This document shows, piece by piece, positions 34,772 through 42,215 of a stretch of DNA of 64,000 nt. Source of the DNA: Sulfuricurvum sp. (GTDB lineage: Bacteria > Campylobacterota > Campylobacteria > Campylobacterales > Sulfurimonadaceae). The notes under the pieces were generated by a model. That model was not told the DNA's origin. It made no database searches and saw only the letters and a program-made list of their open reading frames with translations. The stretch's first letter is position 1. Each line of letters starts with the position of its first letter. The position numbers and the translations under genes were made by a program. Location of the stretch: assembly GCA_020721585.1 (NCBI GenBank), contig DYMK01000008.1:1-64000 (forward strand), in the 5' to 3' direction.

Positions 34772-35446
34772 TTAGCTGATTTCTTTAGGGAAACAAAAAC
34801 GGTATCCACGACGACGTACCGTTTCGATGGTCGTAATCCCAAGAGGTTTGTCCATTTTTTGACGAATTTGGTTAATAGCAACCTCAATAACATTAGGGGT
34901 AACCAATTCAGGCTCTTCCCAAATCGCATCAAGCAATTGCTCTTTGGAGACGATTTGATCACGATGACGGGCAAGGTGTGTCAACACTTCAAAAGGTTTA
35001 CCTTTGAGTTCAATCTCTTTTTCTTTGTAGATAATTTTCTCTTCTTCAGGATTGATAATCAAGTCATCAATTTCAATGATATTGCTTCCACCAAAACGCA
35101 AACGGGCTTCAATACGGGCAATAAGAACATCAAACTCAAAGGGCTTACGAATATAATCATCCGCTCCAGAGCGTAACGCCTGAATTTCACTTTCATAGTC
35201 ATCACGAGCCGATAAAACGACCACGACGGTTTTAGGCGTTTTGCGCTTAATATCAGGGATAATATCAACACTGTTCCCATCAGGAAGCATCCAATCCATT
35301 AGGATAAGATCATAGTTTCGGATGTCAAGATAATATTCACCATCTTTTAGGGTCTCTACAACATCACTTTGGTAACCAAACTCTTTTAAACCCTCCGCAA
35401 GGGTCTTATTGAGGGTTATTTCATCTTCGATAATTAAAATGCGCAT
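34772..35446 (-). CDS. cosR: CosR/HsrA-type response regulator (HP1043/Cj0355 family)
   Basis: 224 residues: receiver (1-120) and OmpR-type DNA-binding domain (about 125-220). The second half is the hallmark of this family: GKPFEVLTHLARHRDQIVSK, then LDAIWEEPELVTPNVIEVA and IETVRRRGYRFC. In H. pylori HP1043 and C. jejuni CosR the receiver lacks the phospho-acceptor Asp. Here the receiver is canonical: acidic IIEDE, Asp51 in LMDWMLPDG, Ser in VVLSARDD and Lys in YIRKPF. The family controls oxidative stress and is essential in its best-known hosts. No histidine kinase is adjacent. Confidence 0.9.
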   Translation of the reverse strand: MRILIIEDEITLNKTLAEGLKEFGYQSDVVETLKDGEYYLDIRNYDLILMDWMLPDGNSVDIIPDIKRKTPKTVVVVLSARDDYESEIQALRSGADDYIRKPFEFDVLIARIEARLRFGGSNIIEIDDLIINPEEEKIIYKEKEIELKGKPFEVLTHLARHRDQIVSKEQLLDAIWEEPELVTPNVIEVAINQIRQKMDKPLGITTIETVRRRGYRFCFPKEIS

Positions 35447-35476
35447 TTACGTTCCTCAGAGCGAATTTTTCCCGAA

Positions 35477-35531
35477 ATGATACCATAACTTTAGGAATTT
35501 TTAAACTATTTTTAAACTATTTTTAAAAAAT
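35477..35531 (-). promoter_or_regulatory. likely cosR promoter with phased AT tracts
   Basis: On the minus strand, a TATCAT box (35477-35482) lies about 30 bases before the CosR start. Upstream are three near-identical copies of AAAAATAGTTT spaced 11 bases apart (35496-35531). Periodic AT tracts in place of a -35 are characteristic of Campylobacterota housekeeping promoters. Confidence 0.55.
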
Positions 35532-35849
35532 GAAGCGATTTTCTACCCCAACCGTACAATTTTGAAGGATATTGGGCTTACGAAGGGTGAGTTGCAGTTC
35601 CTTGATGGGAGGAAAGAGGTTTTTTAGTGTCTCTCCCAGATGGTCAAGTGCCTCTTCGAGGAGGTAAAATTGCTCCTGTTGGACGATGGTTTCAATCGCT
35701 TGGGCAACGTGGGCGTAATTAATGAAGTTTTTTTCGAGGTAGTCATACTCAATATGACAGTCGATAAGGAGAGTTTGCGCGGTGATGCGCTCCTGTGGCA
35801 AGATGCCGATGATGGCATCAAATGTGAGATTCTCAATGAGAATTTTCAT
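35523..35849 (-). CDS. folB: dihydroneopterin aldolase-family protein
   Basis: 108-residue FolB-type tunnel-fold enzyme for the folate pathway (dihydroneopterin to hydroxymethyl-dihydropterin). The N terminus MKILIENLTFDAIIGILPQE is the family's (I/V)G-x3-E-R segment with the substrate Glu; the QTLLIDCHIEYD stretch and LTLRKPNILQNCTVGVE tail also match. It overlaps plsY's stop by four bases. Length is short but within family range. Confidence 0.85.
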   Translation of the reverse strand: MKILIENLTFDAIIGILPQERITAQTLLIDCHIEYDYLEKNFINYAHVAQAIETIVQQEQFYLLEEALDHLGETLKNLFPPIKELQLTLRKPNILQNCTVGVENRFIF

Positions 35850-36460
35850 GCGACTTGCTTCTCTTCCCCTTGGAAAAGACGGATGAAATTGGGGATATGT
35901 TTGTAAAAAAGGATAAACGCAACGACCAACACAGGGGCGTGTAACATTTCAGGGTAAAGGACGAACGCAGCAACAATCAACGCTAAAAGTCCCAGCATAG
36001 ACGAAAGGGATGAGATACGGATCGTTTTTGCCGCAACGCCCCAAACAATCAACGCTATGACGGTAGGGATAGGGAGCATTACCGCCATAACGCCCATGCC
36101 AGTTGCGACCCCTTTGCCCCCCTCAAACCACATATAAGGGCTAAAGCAATGCCCCATGACCGCTAAAACCGCTACCGTCCATTGGATACTCTCACTCATC
36201 CCCACATATTTGGCAACCACAACAATAATAATCCCTTTAAGGGCATCAAGCGCGAGGGTCGCAATCCCCAACTTTTTGGCTAATGTAGGATTGGTCTCTT
36301 TGACCACCCGTAAGACATTGGTGGCACCAATACTCCCAGAACCCGATGCGGTGATATTCACCCCCGCAAAAAATTTGGCTAAGAGAAGACCAAAGGGGAT
36401 CCCCCCCAAAAGATACGCGATAAGATAAAAATGTACGTTATGATTAAATAGCATCTCCAT
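35846..36460 (-). CDS. plsY: glycerol-3-phosphate acyltransferase PlsY
   Basis: 204-residue integral membrane enzyme that acylates glycerol-3-phosphate from acyl-phosphate, the first step of phospholipid synthesis. Signature pieces are LLGGIPFGLLLAK, ASGSGSIGATNVLRV, GHCFSPYMWFEGGKGVATGMG and HIPNFIRLFQGEE. Five spans fit the family. Operon with folB. Confidence 0.95.
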   Translation of the reverse strand: MEMLFNHNVHFYLIAYLLGGIPFGLLLAKFFAGVNITASGSGSIGATNVLRVVKETNPTLAKKLGIATLALDALKGIIIVVVAKYVGMSESIQWTVAVLAVMGHCFSPYMWFEGGKGVATGMGVMAVMLPIPTVIALIVWGVAAKTIRISSLSSMLGLLALIVAAFVLYPEMLHAPVLVVAFILFYKHIPNFIRLFQGEEKQVA

Positions 36461-36564
36461 GATGTTTCCTTTTGTTCGTATATAGGGGAGAATTATAATC
36501 CACCCATCGTTACAGAGAACTAAAAAAGATATAATAACGGCTTAATGATTGCAAAGGAACCGTT

Positions 36565-37563
36565 GTGAACTATACCCAAGAAGTATATAAAGAGAAAATT
36601 TTAGCACTAAAAAGTCGCCTAAGTGTTACGGTCGTAGCCCACTTTTATCAGCGAGATGAAGTGTTTGAGATGGGGGACATTGTGGGCGATTCGCTTGAAT
36701 TGGCCAAAAAAGCGATGGCAGATGATAAAGCGTTTGTGGTCTTTTGTGGGGTGGGATTTATGGGGCAAAGTCTCAAAATTCTCAGTCCTGAAAAACGGGT
36801 GGTTATGCCCAAAATCGCCTGTTGTGCGATGGCAAAAATGATTAATGGGCTTTATTACGATCAATCAATCCAAAAACTCGAAGATGCTGGGATCAAGAGT
36901 GAGGATATCTTACCGATCACCTACATCAACTCCGATGCGGCGGTAAAAGCGCGCGTGGGAAAAATGGGGGGGATGGTCTGTACCAGTGCCAATGCCCAAA
37001 TGATTATCACCAAAGCTCTTGCTGAGGGGAAAAAGATTTTGTTCGTCCCCGATCGCTGTTTGGGGCAAAACATTGCCAACATGATGGGCTTAAAATCGTG
37101 TGTTATCGGCGATGGGAGTGATCCCAAAGAATCCGATATTATCTGTTATGATGGATTTTGTTCGGTGCATCAGCTCTTTAGCGTCGAGGACATCGCGTTT
37201 TACCGCAACAAATATCCCGGAATTTTGATTGCGGTTCACCCTGAGTGCGACCCTGCTATTTGTGACCGTGCCGATTTTGTGGGGTCTACCTCACAACTTA
37301 TCAACTACATCCAAGCCCTTCCCGCTGATCAAAAAGTAGCTGTGGGGACGGAGTTTAACATGGTCAATCGCCTTCGTCCCGCCAACACCTATATCCTTTC
37401 CAGCACCAAACCCGAATGTCCGACGATGAATGAGACGACCTTGGAAGATTTGTACCTCACCCTCAAAGCCATTGACGAGGGTGCGCCGATTAATGAAATT
37501 TTTGTCGATGAGGATACCGCCTATTGGGCGAAAATCGCTTTAGAGCGGATGATGGCACTCTAA
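36565..37563 (+). CDS. nadA: quinolinate synthase
   Basis: 332-residue 4Fe-4S enzyme making quinolinate from iminoaspartate and dihydroxyacetone phosphate, in NAD synthesis. VVAHFYQRDEVFEMGDIVGDSLEL opens the protein; cluster cysteines lie in MPKIACCAMAKM, GMVCTSANAQ, and IAVHPECDPAICDRADFVGSTSQLI. The start is GTG at 36565 with AAAGGAA six bases upstream. It ends in a four-base overlap with a convergent membrane gene. Confidence 0.95.
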   Translation: MNYTQEVYKEKILALKSRLSVTVVAHFYQRDEVFEMGDIVGDSLELAKKAMADDKAFVVFCGVGFMGQSLKILSPEKRVVMPKIACCAMAKMINGLYYDQSIQKLEDAGIKSEDILPITYINSDAAVKARVGKMGGMVCTSANAQMIITKALAEGKKILFVPDRCLGQNIANMMGLKSCVIGDGSDPKESDIICYDGFCSVHQLFSVEDIAFYRNKYPGILIAVHPECDPAICDRADFVGSTSQLINYIQALPADQKVAVGTEFNMVNRLRPANTYILSSTKPECPTMNETTLEDLYLTLKAIDEGAPINEIFVDEDTAYWAKIALERMMAL

Positions 37564-39044
37564 GAACGATTCCCATCCTCTGTGGTGGGAAGCGTGGGGA
37601 GATCATACGGTTCCCCTTTGTAGTAAAAATGGTTATCCCCATAGCGATTGATGAGCTGACACGCCCCCCAGTGGTAGCTCATGGGATGGTCACAGCTCTC
37701 CCGAAACCGAACCGGCATAGAGAGTCTTAGATTCGGGATCGTACGGATGATGGGCAGGGCATCAAGGGAGAGATTGGCGATCATCTGGGTATCCAACGCT
37801 TGGGGGTTGGCGCGAAACTGCTCTACGTTGTGTTTGGCGACGCAATAATCGATATTGATCGAGGCTACGATTGTAAAGGCACCCACCCCACACACGATCA
37901 CCGTATTGATAATGGTCGTGAACGATTTGTGAAGCAGGGTAAAGGCGATTCCAATCATCAGTACGGCAATCACAAAATATTCAAACCACTCCACATAATA
38001 GCGCAAGGGGGTAACCCCCAAGAGTGACTGATAGAGAACCATTTTTTTCAGCGAAGCAATGCCAATGATGATCGTTTGTCCCATCAACGCACTGATCAAG
38101 AGTTTAATGGGCATCTCCCCCTTAAATCGGTGCATCACCACAAAAAAGATCCCCACAACCAATCCCATGACCCATGCCAGTTGAAAAAAACCTTGTCGCG
38201 CAAATTCGGAAGGTTCCATCCCTGTCTGATGCAGATAACTCTCTCCGCCAAAAAGATACCCGATTTGAAAGGTTAAAAAAGTGATAAACAGCAGATTTAA
38301 CATCCCCAAAAAAATCCCCACAATGACCACATCAAAAGGTTGGGTCTCCCCAAGGGGATTGCGGGATGCACGGTTCAAAAATCCGTAGATAAAAAACCAC
38401 AAAAAGAGGAAAAAATACAGTGGTATCATAATCAAATCTTCCAGTGAGGGGAGGATCAAAAACTGGATGAGATGGTCAATGGCGTGACGAAATTGAGGGT
38501 CGGCATCGATAAAAAGGGCTAAAAAGAGGGCGATAAAAGGAACCGTAATTACCAACCCAATCACAATCCGTTTATAAAGGGCATCGTTGGTCTGAACACT
38601 CACAAAATGGCTCAATAGGGTCTTGAGATAGAGGATCGGAGCCAAGGGGATCACCCCTTTGGGAATGAGAATTTGGTACAACGCGCTGGGGGTATGATTG
38701 TGGGTGAGATAGAGGATGAAGATACTTATCACGACCAACGAGGGGAGAAAATTTTGGGTCAGGTCATTGGTATAGATAAAAATATCGACAATCCATATCG
38801 CGATGGGAAGGACAAACCATCGGGTGTAAGGATTAGAACGATTGGGGCGCAATGAGGCGTAGGCAAGGGGGGTAAGGAGGAGAAGATAGACCAAAATATC
38901 ACTCAGTCCCATTACCTCTGAGGTGACAAACATTTGATAGATAATCGCTAATAGGAGACTCACCCCCACCAACAACAGGGTAAAACGGGTATCTTCAAAC
39001 CGTTTTTTGACCCACCACTCATTCTCTTGGATTGCATCACTCAT
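37560..39044 (-). CDS. DUF4173/DUF4153-type polytopic membrane protein
   Basis: 494 residues with about 11 to 12 membrane spans and a soluble C-terminal tail of about 80 residues. EFARQGFFQLAWVMGLVVG near residue 275 is the characteristic (Y/F)AR-x-GFFQL motif of the DUF4153/DUF4173 group. The function is unknown. There is no gene upstream for 540 bases, so it has its own promoter, which I could not pin down. Confidence 0.75.
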   Translation of the reverse strand: MSDAIQENEWWVKKRFEDTRFTLLLVGVSLLLAIIYQMFVTSEVMGLSDILVYLLLLTPLAYASLRPNRSNPYTRWFVLPIAIWIVDIFIYTNDLTQNFLPSLVVISIFILYLTHNHTPSALYQILIPKGVIPLAPILYLKTLLSHFVSVQTNDALYKRIVIGLVITVPFIALFLALFIDADPQFRHAIDHLIQFLILPSLEDLIMIPLYFFLFLWFFIYGFLNRASRNPLGETQPFDVVIVGIFLGMLNLLFITFLTFQIGYLFGGESYLHQTGMEPSEFARQGFFQLAWVMGLVVGIFFVVMHRFKGEMPIKLLISALMGQTIIIGIASLKKMVLYQSLLGVTPLRYYVEWFEYFVIAVLMIGIAFTLLHKSFTTIINTVIVCGVGAFTIVASINIDYCVAKHNVEQFRANPQALDTQMIANLSLDALPIIRTIPNLRLSMPVRFRESCDHPMSYHWGACQLINRYGDNHFYYKGEPYDLPTLPTTEDGNRS

Positions 39045-39111
39045 GAGGTACTCCTTAGGTTGCTTTGGGGTATTTTAGCTTATTTTGGCTGTACGCATTC
39101 CCCAACGTGAT

Positions 39112-39152
39112 TCTCGTCATTCCCGCGAAGGCGAGAATCCAGCTAGATTCAG
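39112..39152. repeat. dispersed palindromic repeat, GTCATTCCCGCG type
   Basis: TCTCGTCATTCCCGCGAAGG then CGAGAATCCAGC. The core TTCCCGCGAAGGCGAGAA is an imperfect palindrome and matches in inverse orientation the copy at 20671. Confidence 0.7.
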
Positions 39153-39210
39153 TGTCTTTAATTAATGATAGTTGTATGGGGGGCAAGGAGTAAAACCCCT
39201 TGGCACTGCG

Positions 39211-39270
39211 CTAATGCAACAGCGATGCAAAAATGCACATAAGTAGTAGTGTGAGTAACAACTTATCCAT
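39211..39270 (-). CDS. candidate 19-residue hydrophobic peptide
   Basis: ATG at 39270 reads MDKLLLTLLLMCIFASLLH and stops at TAG 39213-39211. GAAGGGGG lies seven bases upstream and is a fair ribosome site. The peptide would be a single membrane helix, like type I toxins of the Ibs/Ldr kind (about 19 residues, hydrophobic). Its message would carry the nested palindrome described next, whose 5' arm complements part of this ORF. Coding is not proved; a peptide this short could arise by chance. Confidence 0.4.
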   Translation of the reverse strand: MDKLLLTLLLMCIFASLLH

Positions 39271-39381
39271 AAAGACCCCCTTCTATTGAAACTTTGGAGG
39301 GTAAAAAAAAAGGTCGAGGGTTAATTACTCCCCCGACCTTAATCTTACCGCTCCATTGTTTCAACAGAAAGTGTTACTCAC
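39251..39381. repeat. 131-bp nested palindrome
   Basis: Four pairs of arms are nested symmetrically: GTGAGTAACA (39251) with TGTTACTCAC (39372-39381); TTGAAAC (39286) with GTTTCAA (39358-39364); GGAG plus GGTAA (39296-39304) with TTACC and CTCC (39345-39354); and AAGGTCG (39310) with CGACCTT (39334-39340) around the loop. All are perfect. The order and spacing make one long folded RNA possible. It overlaps the 5' half of the peptide ORF. Confidence 0.85.
39302..39340 (-). terminator. intrinsic terminator, minus strand
   Basis: On the minus strand the stem AAGGTCGGGG...CCCTCGACCTT is followed by nine consecutive T, an orthodox rho-independent terminator. It lies between the TATAAT at 39389-39394 and the peptide ORF, so transcripts from that box would end as an RNA of about 75 bases unless they read through. 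Confidence 0.75.
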
Positions 39382-39388
39382 GAGGAAA

Positions 39389-39394
39389 ATTATA
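39389..39394 (-). promoter_or_regulatory. -10 box ahead of the nested palindrome
   Basis: Minus-strand TATAAT preceded by TGTGG. A start seven bases downstream would fall at about 39382, exactly at the outer arm of the palindrome. No convincing -35 is present. Confidence 0.5.
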
Positions 39395-39436
39395 CCACAA
39401 TTTATTCCTGAATCCAGCTCAGTGTGACAAAGCCTC

Positions 39437-39524
39437 TTAGGGACAGTTTAATCCCTCTTCGTACGTCTTTTTAAACTTCCGCATTACGTCTACCATCGGT
39501 TTTGGGGTTAGTGTTGCCGAGACC
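39437..39524 (-). pseudogene. degraded gene end, copy A
   Basis: The minus strand reads KVSATLTPKPMVDVMRKF followed by KKTYEEGLNCP and a stop. The last 15 or so codons are identical in protein to copy B at 40143-40280, with the DNA differing at several sites and four codons missing relative to B. No start codon or upstream body is visible. I do not recognise the parent protein. Confidence 0.55.
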
Positions 39525-39583
39525 TTTTGACATATTTGCGTTATAATAGCTACAAATGTCGTACTTAAAAAAAGAGGTTTTAT

Positions 39584-40135
39584 ATGTCAAATTTAGCGTA
39601 TGTCGAGTTATACGATAAAAACGATTATTATCAGTGGGAAGGGGATTGGGAACTTATTCATGGATCTGCTTACGCAATGTCCCCCTCTCCAATGTTTAAT
39701 CATCAGTTTATTAATTTAAAAATATCACGTCAGTTGGATGAGAAGCTTGATAATTGCCCTGAATGTTATGCAATCTTTGAGACCGATTTGGAACTTAGTG
39801 ATGATACGGTTTTACGACCTGACTGTATGGTTATTTGCTACGAGCCCCAAGAGCGACTCAATAAAGCCCCTGAGATTGTTTTTGAAGTGATTTCAAAAGG
39901 GACAGCAAAGCGAGATGAGCATCTGAAGTTTGAACTCTATCAAAGTGAGGGGATTAAATATTATATTCTCGTCTATCCCATGGGAAATAAAGCCAAAGTT
40001 TACAAACTCAAAGAGGACAAATACGTCAAAGTAGGCGATTTTACCGATGAACACTATACGTTCGAGCTTGAAAAATGCAGTATTGATTTTGATTTTAGTT
40101 TTATTTGGCGCAAGGGTGTTACCCATCAAGGTTAG
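39584..40135 (+). CDS. Uma2-family (DUF820) PD-(D/E)XK-like protein
   Basis: 183 residues. The DUF820 pattern is present: YELIHGSAYAMSPSP-type N-terminal segment (here WELIHGSAYAMSPSPMFNHQ), ETDLELSDDTVLRPDCMVI with the catalytic Asp, and PEIVFEVISKGTAKRDEHLKFELY with the E-x-K-like residues and the Lys. Family members have a restriction-endonuclease fold, but their targets are unknown. AGAGG precedes the ATG; a TATAAT box is at 39542-39547. The gene lies between two fragments of one other gene and close to an IS3 scrap. Confidence 0.8.
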   Translation: MSNLAYVELYDKNDYYQWEGDWELIHGSAYAMSPSPMFNHQFINLKISRQLDEKLDNCPECYAIFETDLELSDDTVLRPDCMVICYEPQERLNKAPEIVFEVISKGTAKRDEHLKFELYQSEGIKYYILVYPMGNKAKVYKLKEDKYVKVGDFTDEHYTFELEKCSIDFDFSFIWRKGVTHQG

Positions 40136-40142
40136 TAACCTC

Positions 40143-40280
40143 TTAGGGACAGTTTAATCCCTCTTCGTAGGTTTTTTTAAACTTGCGCATTACGGTTTTA
40201 ATCTGCTTTACCATCGGTTTTGGGATATTTTCTAGGGGTGCCGTGCGGTAGGTGATGGTTTTGTTGTTCGCAAAATAATT
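40143..40280 (-). pseudogene. degraded gene end, copy B
   Basis: The minus strand reads FANNKTITYRTAPLENIPKP then MVKQIKTVMRKFKKTYEEG and LNCP before a stop. It is open for 45 codons after an in-frame stop but has no start. It is the longer of the two related fragments that flank the Uma2 gene. Confidence 0.55.
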
Positions 40281-40303
40281 TTACCTAAAACATCGAGAAA
40301 TAT

Positions 40304-40396
40304 ATGTATAAATACAACTTTAAGAGATTTCATTCATCCATTGACTATCAAAAACCTATGAATGTTTATCTTGAATATGTCAAAAGTGTGGCATAA
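40304..40396 (+). mobile_element. IS3-family transposase C-terminal remnant
   Basis: The plus strand reads YNFKRFHSSIDYQKPMNVYL in frame with a stop at 40394-40396. The YN-x-R-x-HSS-x-x-Y-x-P motif is the C-terminal end of the IS3 OrfB integrase-type transposase. Only about 30 codons remain and no terminal inverted repeats are evident, so this is an insertion scar. The rest of the 40281-40519 gap is AT-rich and shows nothing else. Confidence 0.75.
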
Positions 40397-40519
40397 AGTT
40401 GCAGGTGCTAGGTGGAAATAAAATGAAAGATCAAGTTGTCTTGACAAATAAGGGCATTATAGTCTTCTTGAATGGTGATGTGACTATACAAACGAAGGAA
40501 TTTTTTATTTTATTTTTTT

Positions 40520-40987
40520 TTAAAAAGACTTGCCAAGCACAAATGAAGCAACACAAGTTAGTATAAATATACCCAATGCATAGCGTTCAATAATCGGATT
40601 TCGAATAAAATACTTAGGCAGTGATACCAGCGAAATTAGCACAAGACCAATGCTTACGAAACTACTTAAAAAAATTTGGATATATGGCTCACTCACGCCA
40701 TCATTGAATAAATAATTGAAAAAAATAAATAATGTTATGAAGCTTACTGGCATAATCGATATAACAAGAAAAGTCATAATAAATACCAAAAAACTAACTT
40801 TTGATACCAAGAGCCAAGACTTCTCTTGCGCCATAAATGCAATTATTCCAAACAGTAGGAAGCAACTTTTCAGCGTATATGAAATTGGATATGTCAATGT
40901 TAAAAAAGCTGTAGTTGCTAATATCGTAACAAAAGCCAAAATTAGCAAAACCTTATTCATGACAACTTTATTCCATATTTCTTTCAT
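40520..40987 (-). CDS. four-span membrane protein, function unknown
   Basis: 155 residues from ATG 40987, which has AAGGGAG eight bases before it. Four hydrophobic segments alternate with Lys-rich loops. The open frame runs up to 41164, but that extension translates a dispersed repeat and is rejected. The gene is AT-rich. No family is recognised; it may have travelled with the adjacent accessory genes. Confidence 0.6.
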   Translation of the reverse strand: MKEIWNKVVMNKVLLILAFVTILATTAFLTLTYPISYTLKSCFLLFGIIAFMAQEKSWLLVSKVSFLVFIMTFLVISIMPVSFITLFIFFNYLFNDGVSEPYIQIFLSSFVSIGLVLISLVSLPKYFIRNPIIERYALGIFILTCVASFVLGKSF

Positions 40988-41053
40988 AAAATCTCCCTTC
41001 GTTAAATAGCATTTTTTGACTGGTTCCCTATCTCCTGATGGGGAACCAACAGG

Positions 41054-41152
41054 CCCGTCATTGCGGACTCGATCCGCAATCTTAGACCCTGAGTCAAGCT
41101 CAGGGTGACGGGTTAGATACTCAGGGTGACGGATTGTTAAGTACAGGGTGAG
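41054..41152. repeat. composite palindromic repeat (GTCATTGCGGA and CAGGGTGACGG types)
   Basis: ATTGCGGA-CTCGA-TCCGCAAT at 41060-41080 is a perfect 8-bp inverted repeat. GACCCTGAGTCAAGCTCAGGGTG follows (a GACCCTGA/TCAGGGT palindrome), and then CAGGGTGACGG recurs twice. Similar CAGGGTGAC units lie at 41975-42085, 43019 and, inverted, at 46362. Confidence 0.7.
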
Positions 41153-41160
41153 GGGAAAAA

Positions 41161-41577
41161 TCATTTTGGTTCTGATCGTATCTCATCAATGGAAATCTTA
41201 AGCAGGGTGCAGACATGGTCTAAAAGGTAATCAGCGAATGCTAAGACTTTTTTGATTTCCTCTCTGGGGGGGAGATTTCTGTGGGGAGTGGGATAAGAAC
41301 CTTTGATATGGTACGTTGTTATCACGACCATTAAGCGTTCTTCATCCACAGAAAAAGATAAGTTTTCTTCTAATAATTTTGCCAGTTCATTGATGTCATG
41401 CGTTTTGAGGATTTTTTTATTTTCATACGCGAGTATGGATTTGAGTGTGATTTCAACGGCATAATGGAGATCAACGGCAATGACATCCGTATAATGTTGA
41501 ACTTGATACAAAAGAGCCGCAGAGCTGTAATGATGCCATGCTTTTGTTAACCACTCTTTAGCTGCTGTTTCGTTCAT
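41161..41577 (-). CDS. HEPN-domain protein (partner of MNT nucleotidyltransferase)
   Basis: 138 residues from ATG 41577 with AAAGG seven bases upstream. The four-helix HEPN pattern is visible: KAWHHYSSAALLYQ, HYAVEITLKSILAY and KTHDINELAKLLEE. The R-x4-6-H catalytic motif of toxic HEPN ribonucleases is not evident, so it may be an inactive or differently acting member. The start lies inside the preceding MNT gene (20-base overlap). Together they form a MNT/HEPN toxin-antitoxin-like pair, by family knowledge. Confidence 0.75.
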   Translation of the reverse strand: MNETAAKEWLTKAWHHYSSAALLYQVQHYTDVIAVDLHYAVEITLKSILAYENKKILKTHDINELAKLLEENLSFSVDEERLMVVITTYHIKGSYPTPHRNLPPREEIKKVLAFADYLLDHVCTLLKISIDEIRSEPK

Positions 41578-41896
41578 ACAGTACCTTTCCCTTTTGCAAA
41601 ATATCAATTTTATAGAAATAATCCTCTCGGCTTGTGAGGAAACTACTTGACGCAGATAATAAATCAATACCATTCGTTTTATATTTACGCATCAAACCCA
41701 GTAGGTTCATTTTAGCTTCTATTTCGTATTGGTTGTATGCATCGTCACTCAGACCGTTTTTGACCAAAAACAGATCAATATCGCTCTCGTCGGTCGGGGT
41801 TCCATACGCATACGAACCAAACAGGATGATTTTATCGGGATCAAGGGGTTTGAGACGTTCGACGATTTCATGTTTGATTACTTCGATATTGACCAT
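41558..41896 (-). CDS. minimal nucleotidyltransferase (MNT, antitoxin-like)
   Basis: 112 residues with the GS-x10-D-x-D motif of the Pol-beta/MNT family: GSYAYGTPTDESDIDLFLV at residues 27-45, catalytic Asp39 and Asp41. In HepT/MntA systems this protein adds AMP to the HEPN toxin. It precedes the HEPN gene, the usual order. Confidence 0.85.
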   Translation of the reverse strand: MVNIEVIKHEIVERLKPLDPDKIILFGSYAYGTPTDESDIDLFLVKNGLSDDAYNQYEIEAKMNLLGLMRKYKTNGIDLLSASSSFLTSREDYFYKIDILQKGKVLYERNSS

Positions 41897-41970
41897 TTTC
41901 CCCCCCTATTTTAGGATGGAAGATTATACAGTAAAACGGCTAAAGGGGTAAACGTGATCCGCACTCTCAA

Positions 41971-42085
41971 GACCTTGAATCAAGTTCAGGGTGACGGGTT
42001 GTTAAGTTCAGGGTGACAAGCCGCGTCATTCCCGCGCAGGCGGGAATCCAGCTCTTTTAAGCCTGAATAACGTTCAGGGTGACAA
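41971..42085. repeat. cluster of dispersed repeats before the Fic gene
   Basis: GACCTTGAATCAAGTTCAGG opens the cluster, then TTCAGGGTGAC occurs three times, and between copies lies GTCATTCCCGCGCAGGCGGG followed by AATCCAGC, a palindrome of the same family as 20671 and 39112. The rest of 41897-42215 has only an AT-rich run before the Fic start. Confidence 0.7.
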
Positions 42086-42215
42086 AAACCAAAAAAAGGA
42101 ATAGCATGAAAAATGGTGGTGGATTCGTCTTGGTATGATGTATGAATGATTGGTTTCGTGCTTTTTGTAAACATTTATGCTAAAATTGAGCATTTCACAG
42201 CAAAAAAGGTCTAGT

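Noticed and set aside
39527-39547. TTGACA and TATAAT ahead of the Uma2 gene as a consensus promoter
   Set aside because: Only nine bases separate the two boxes, far short of 17; only the TATAAT is kept as plausible.
40988-41164. N-terminal extension of the four-span membrane protein
   Set aside because: It translates a dispersed palindromic repeat, while ATG 40987 has a good ribosome site and begins the membrane protein proper.
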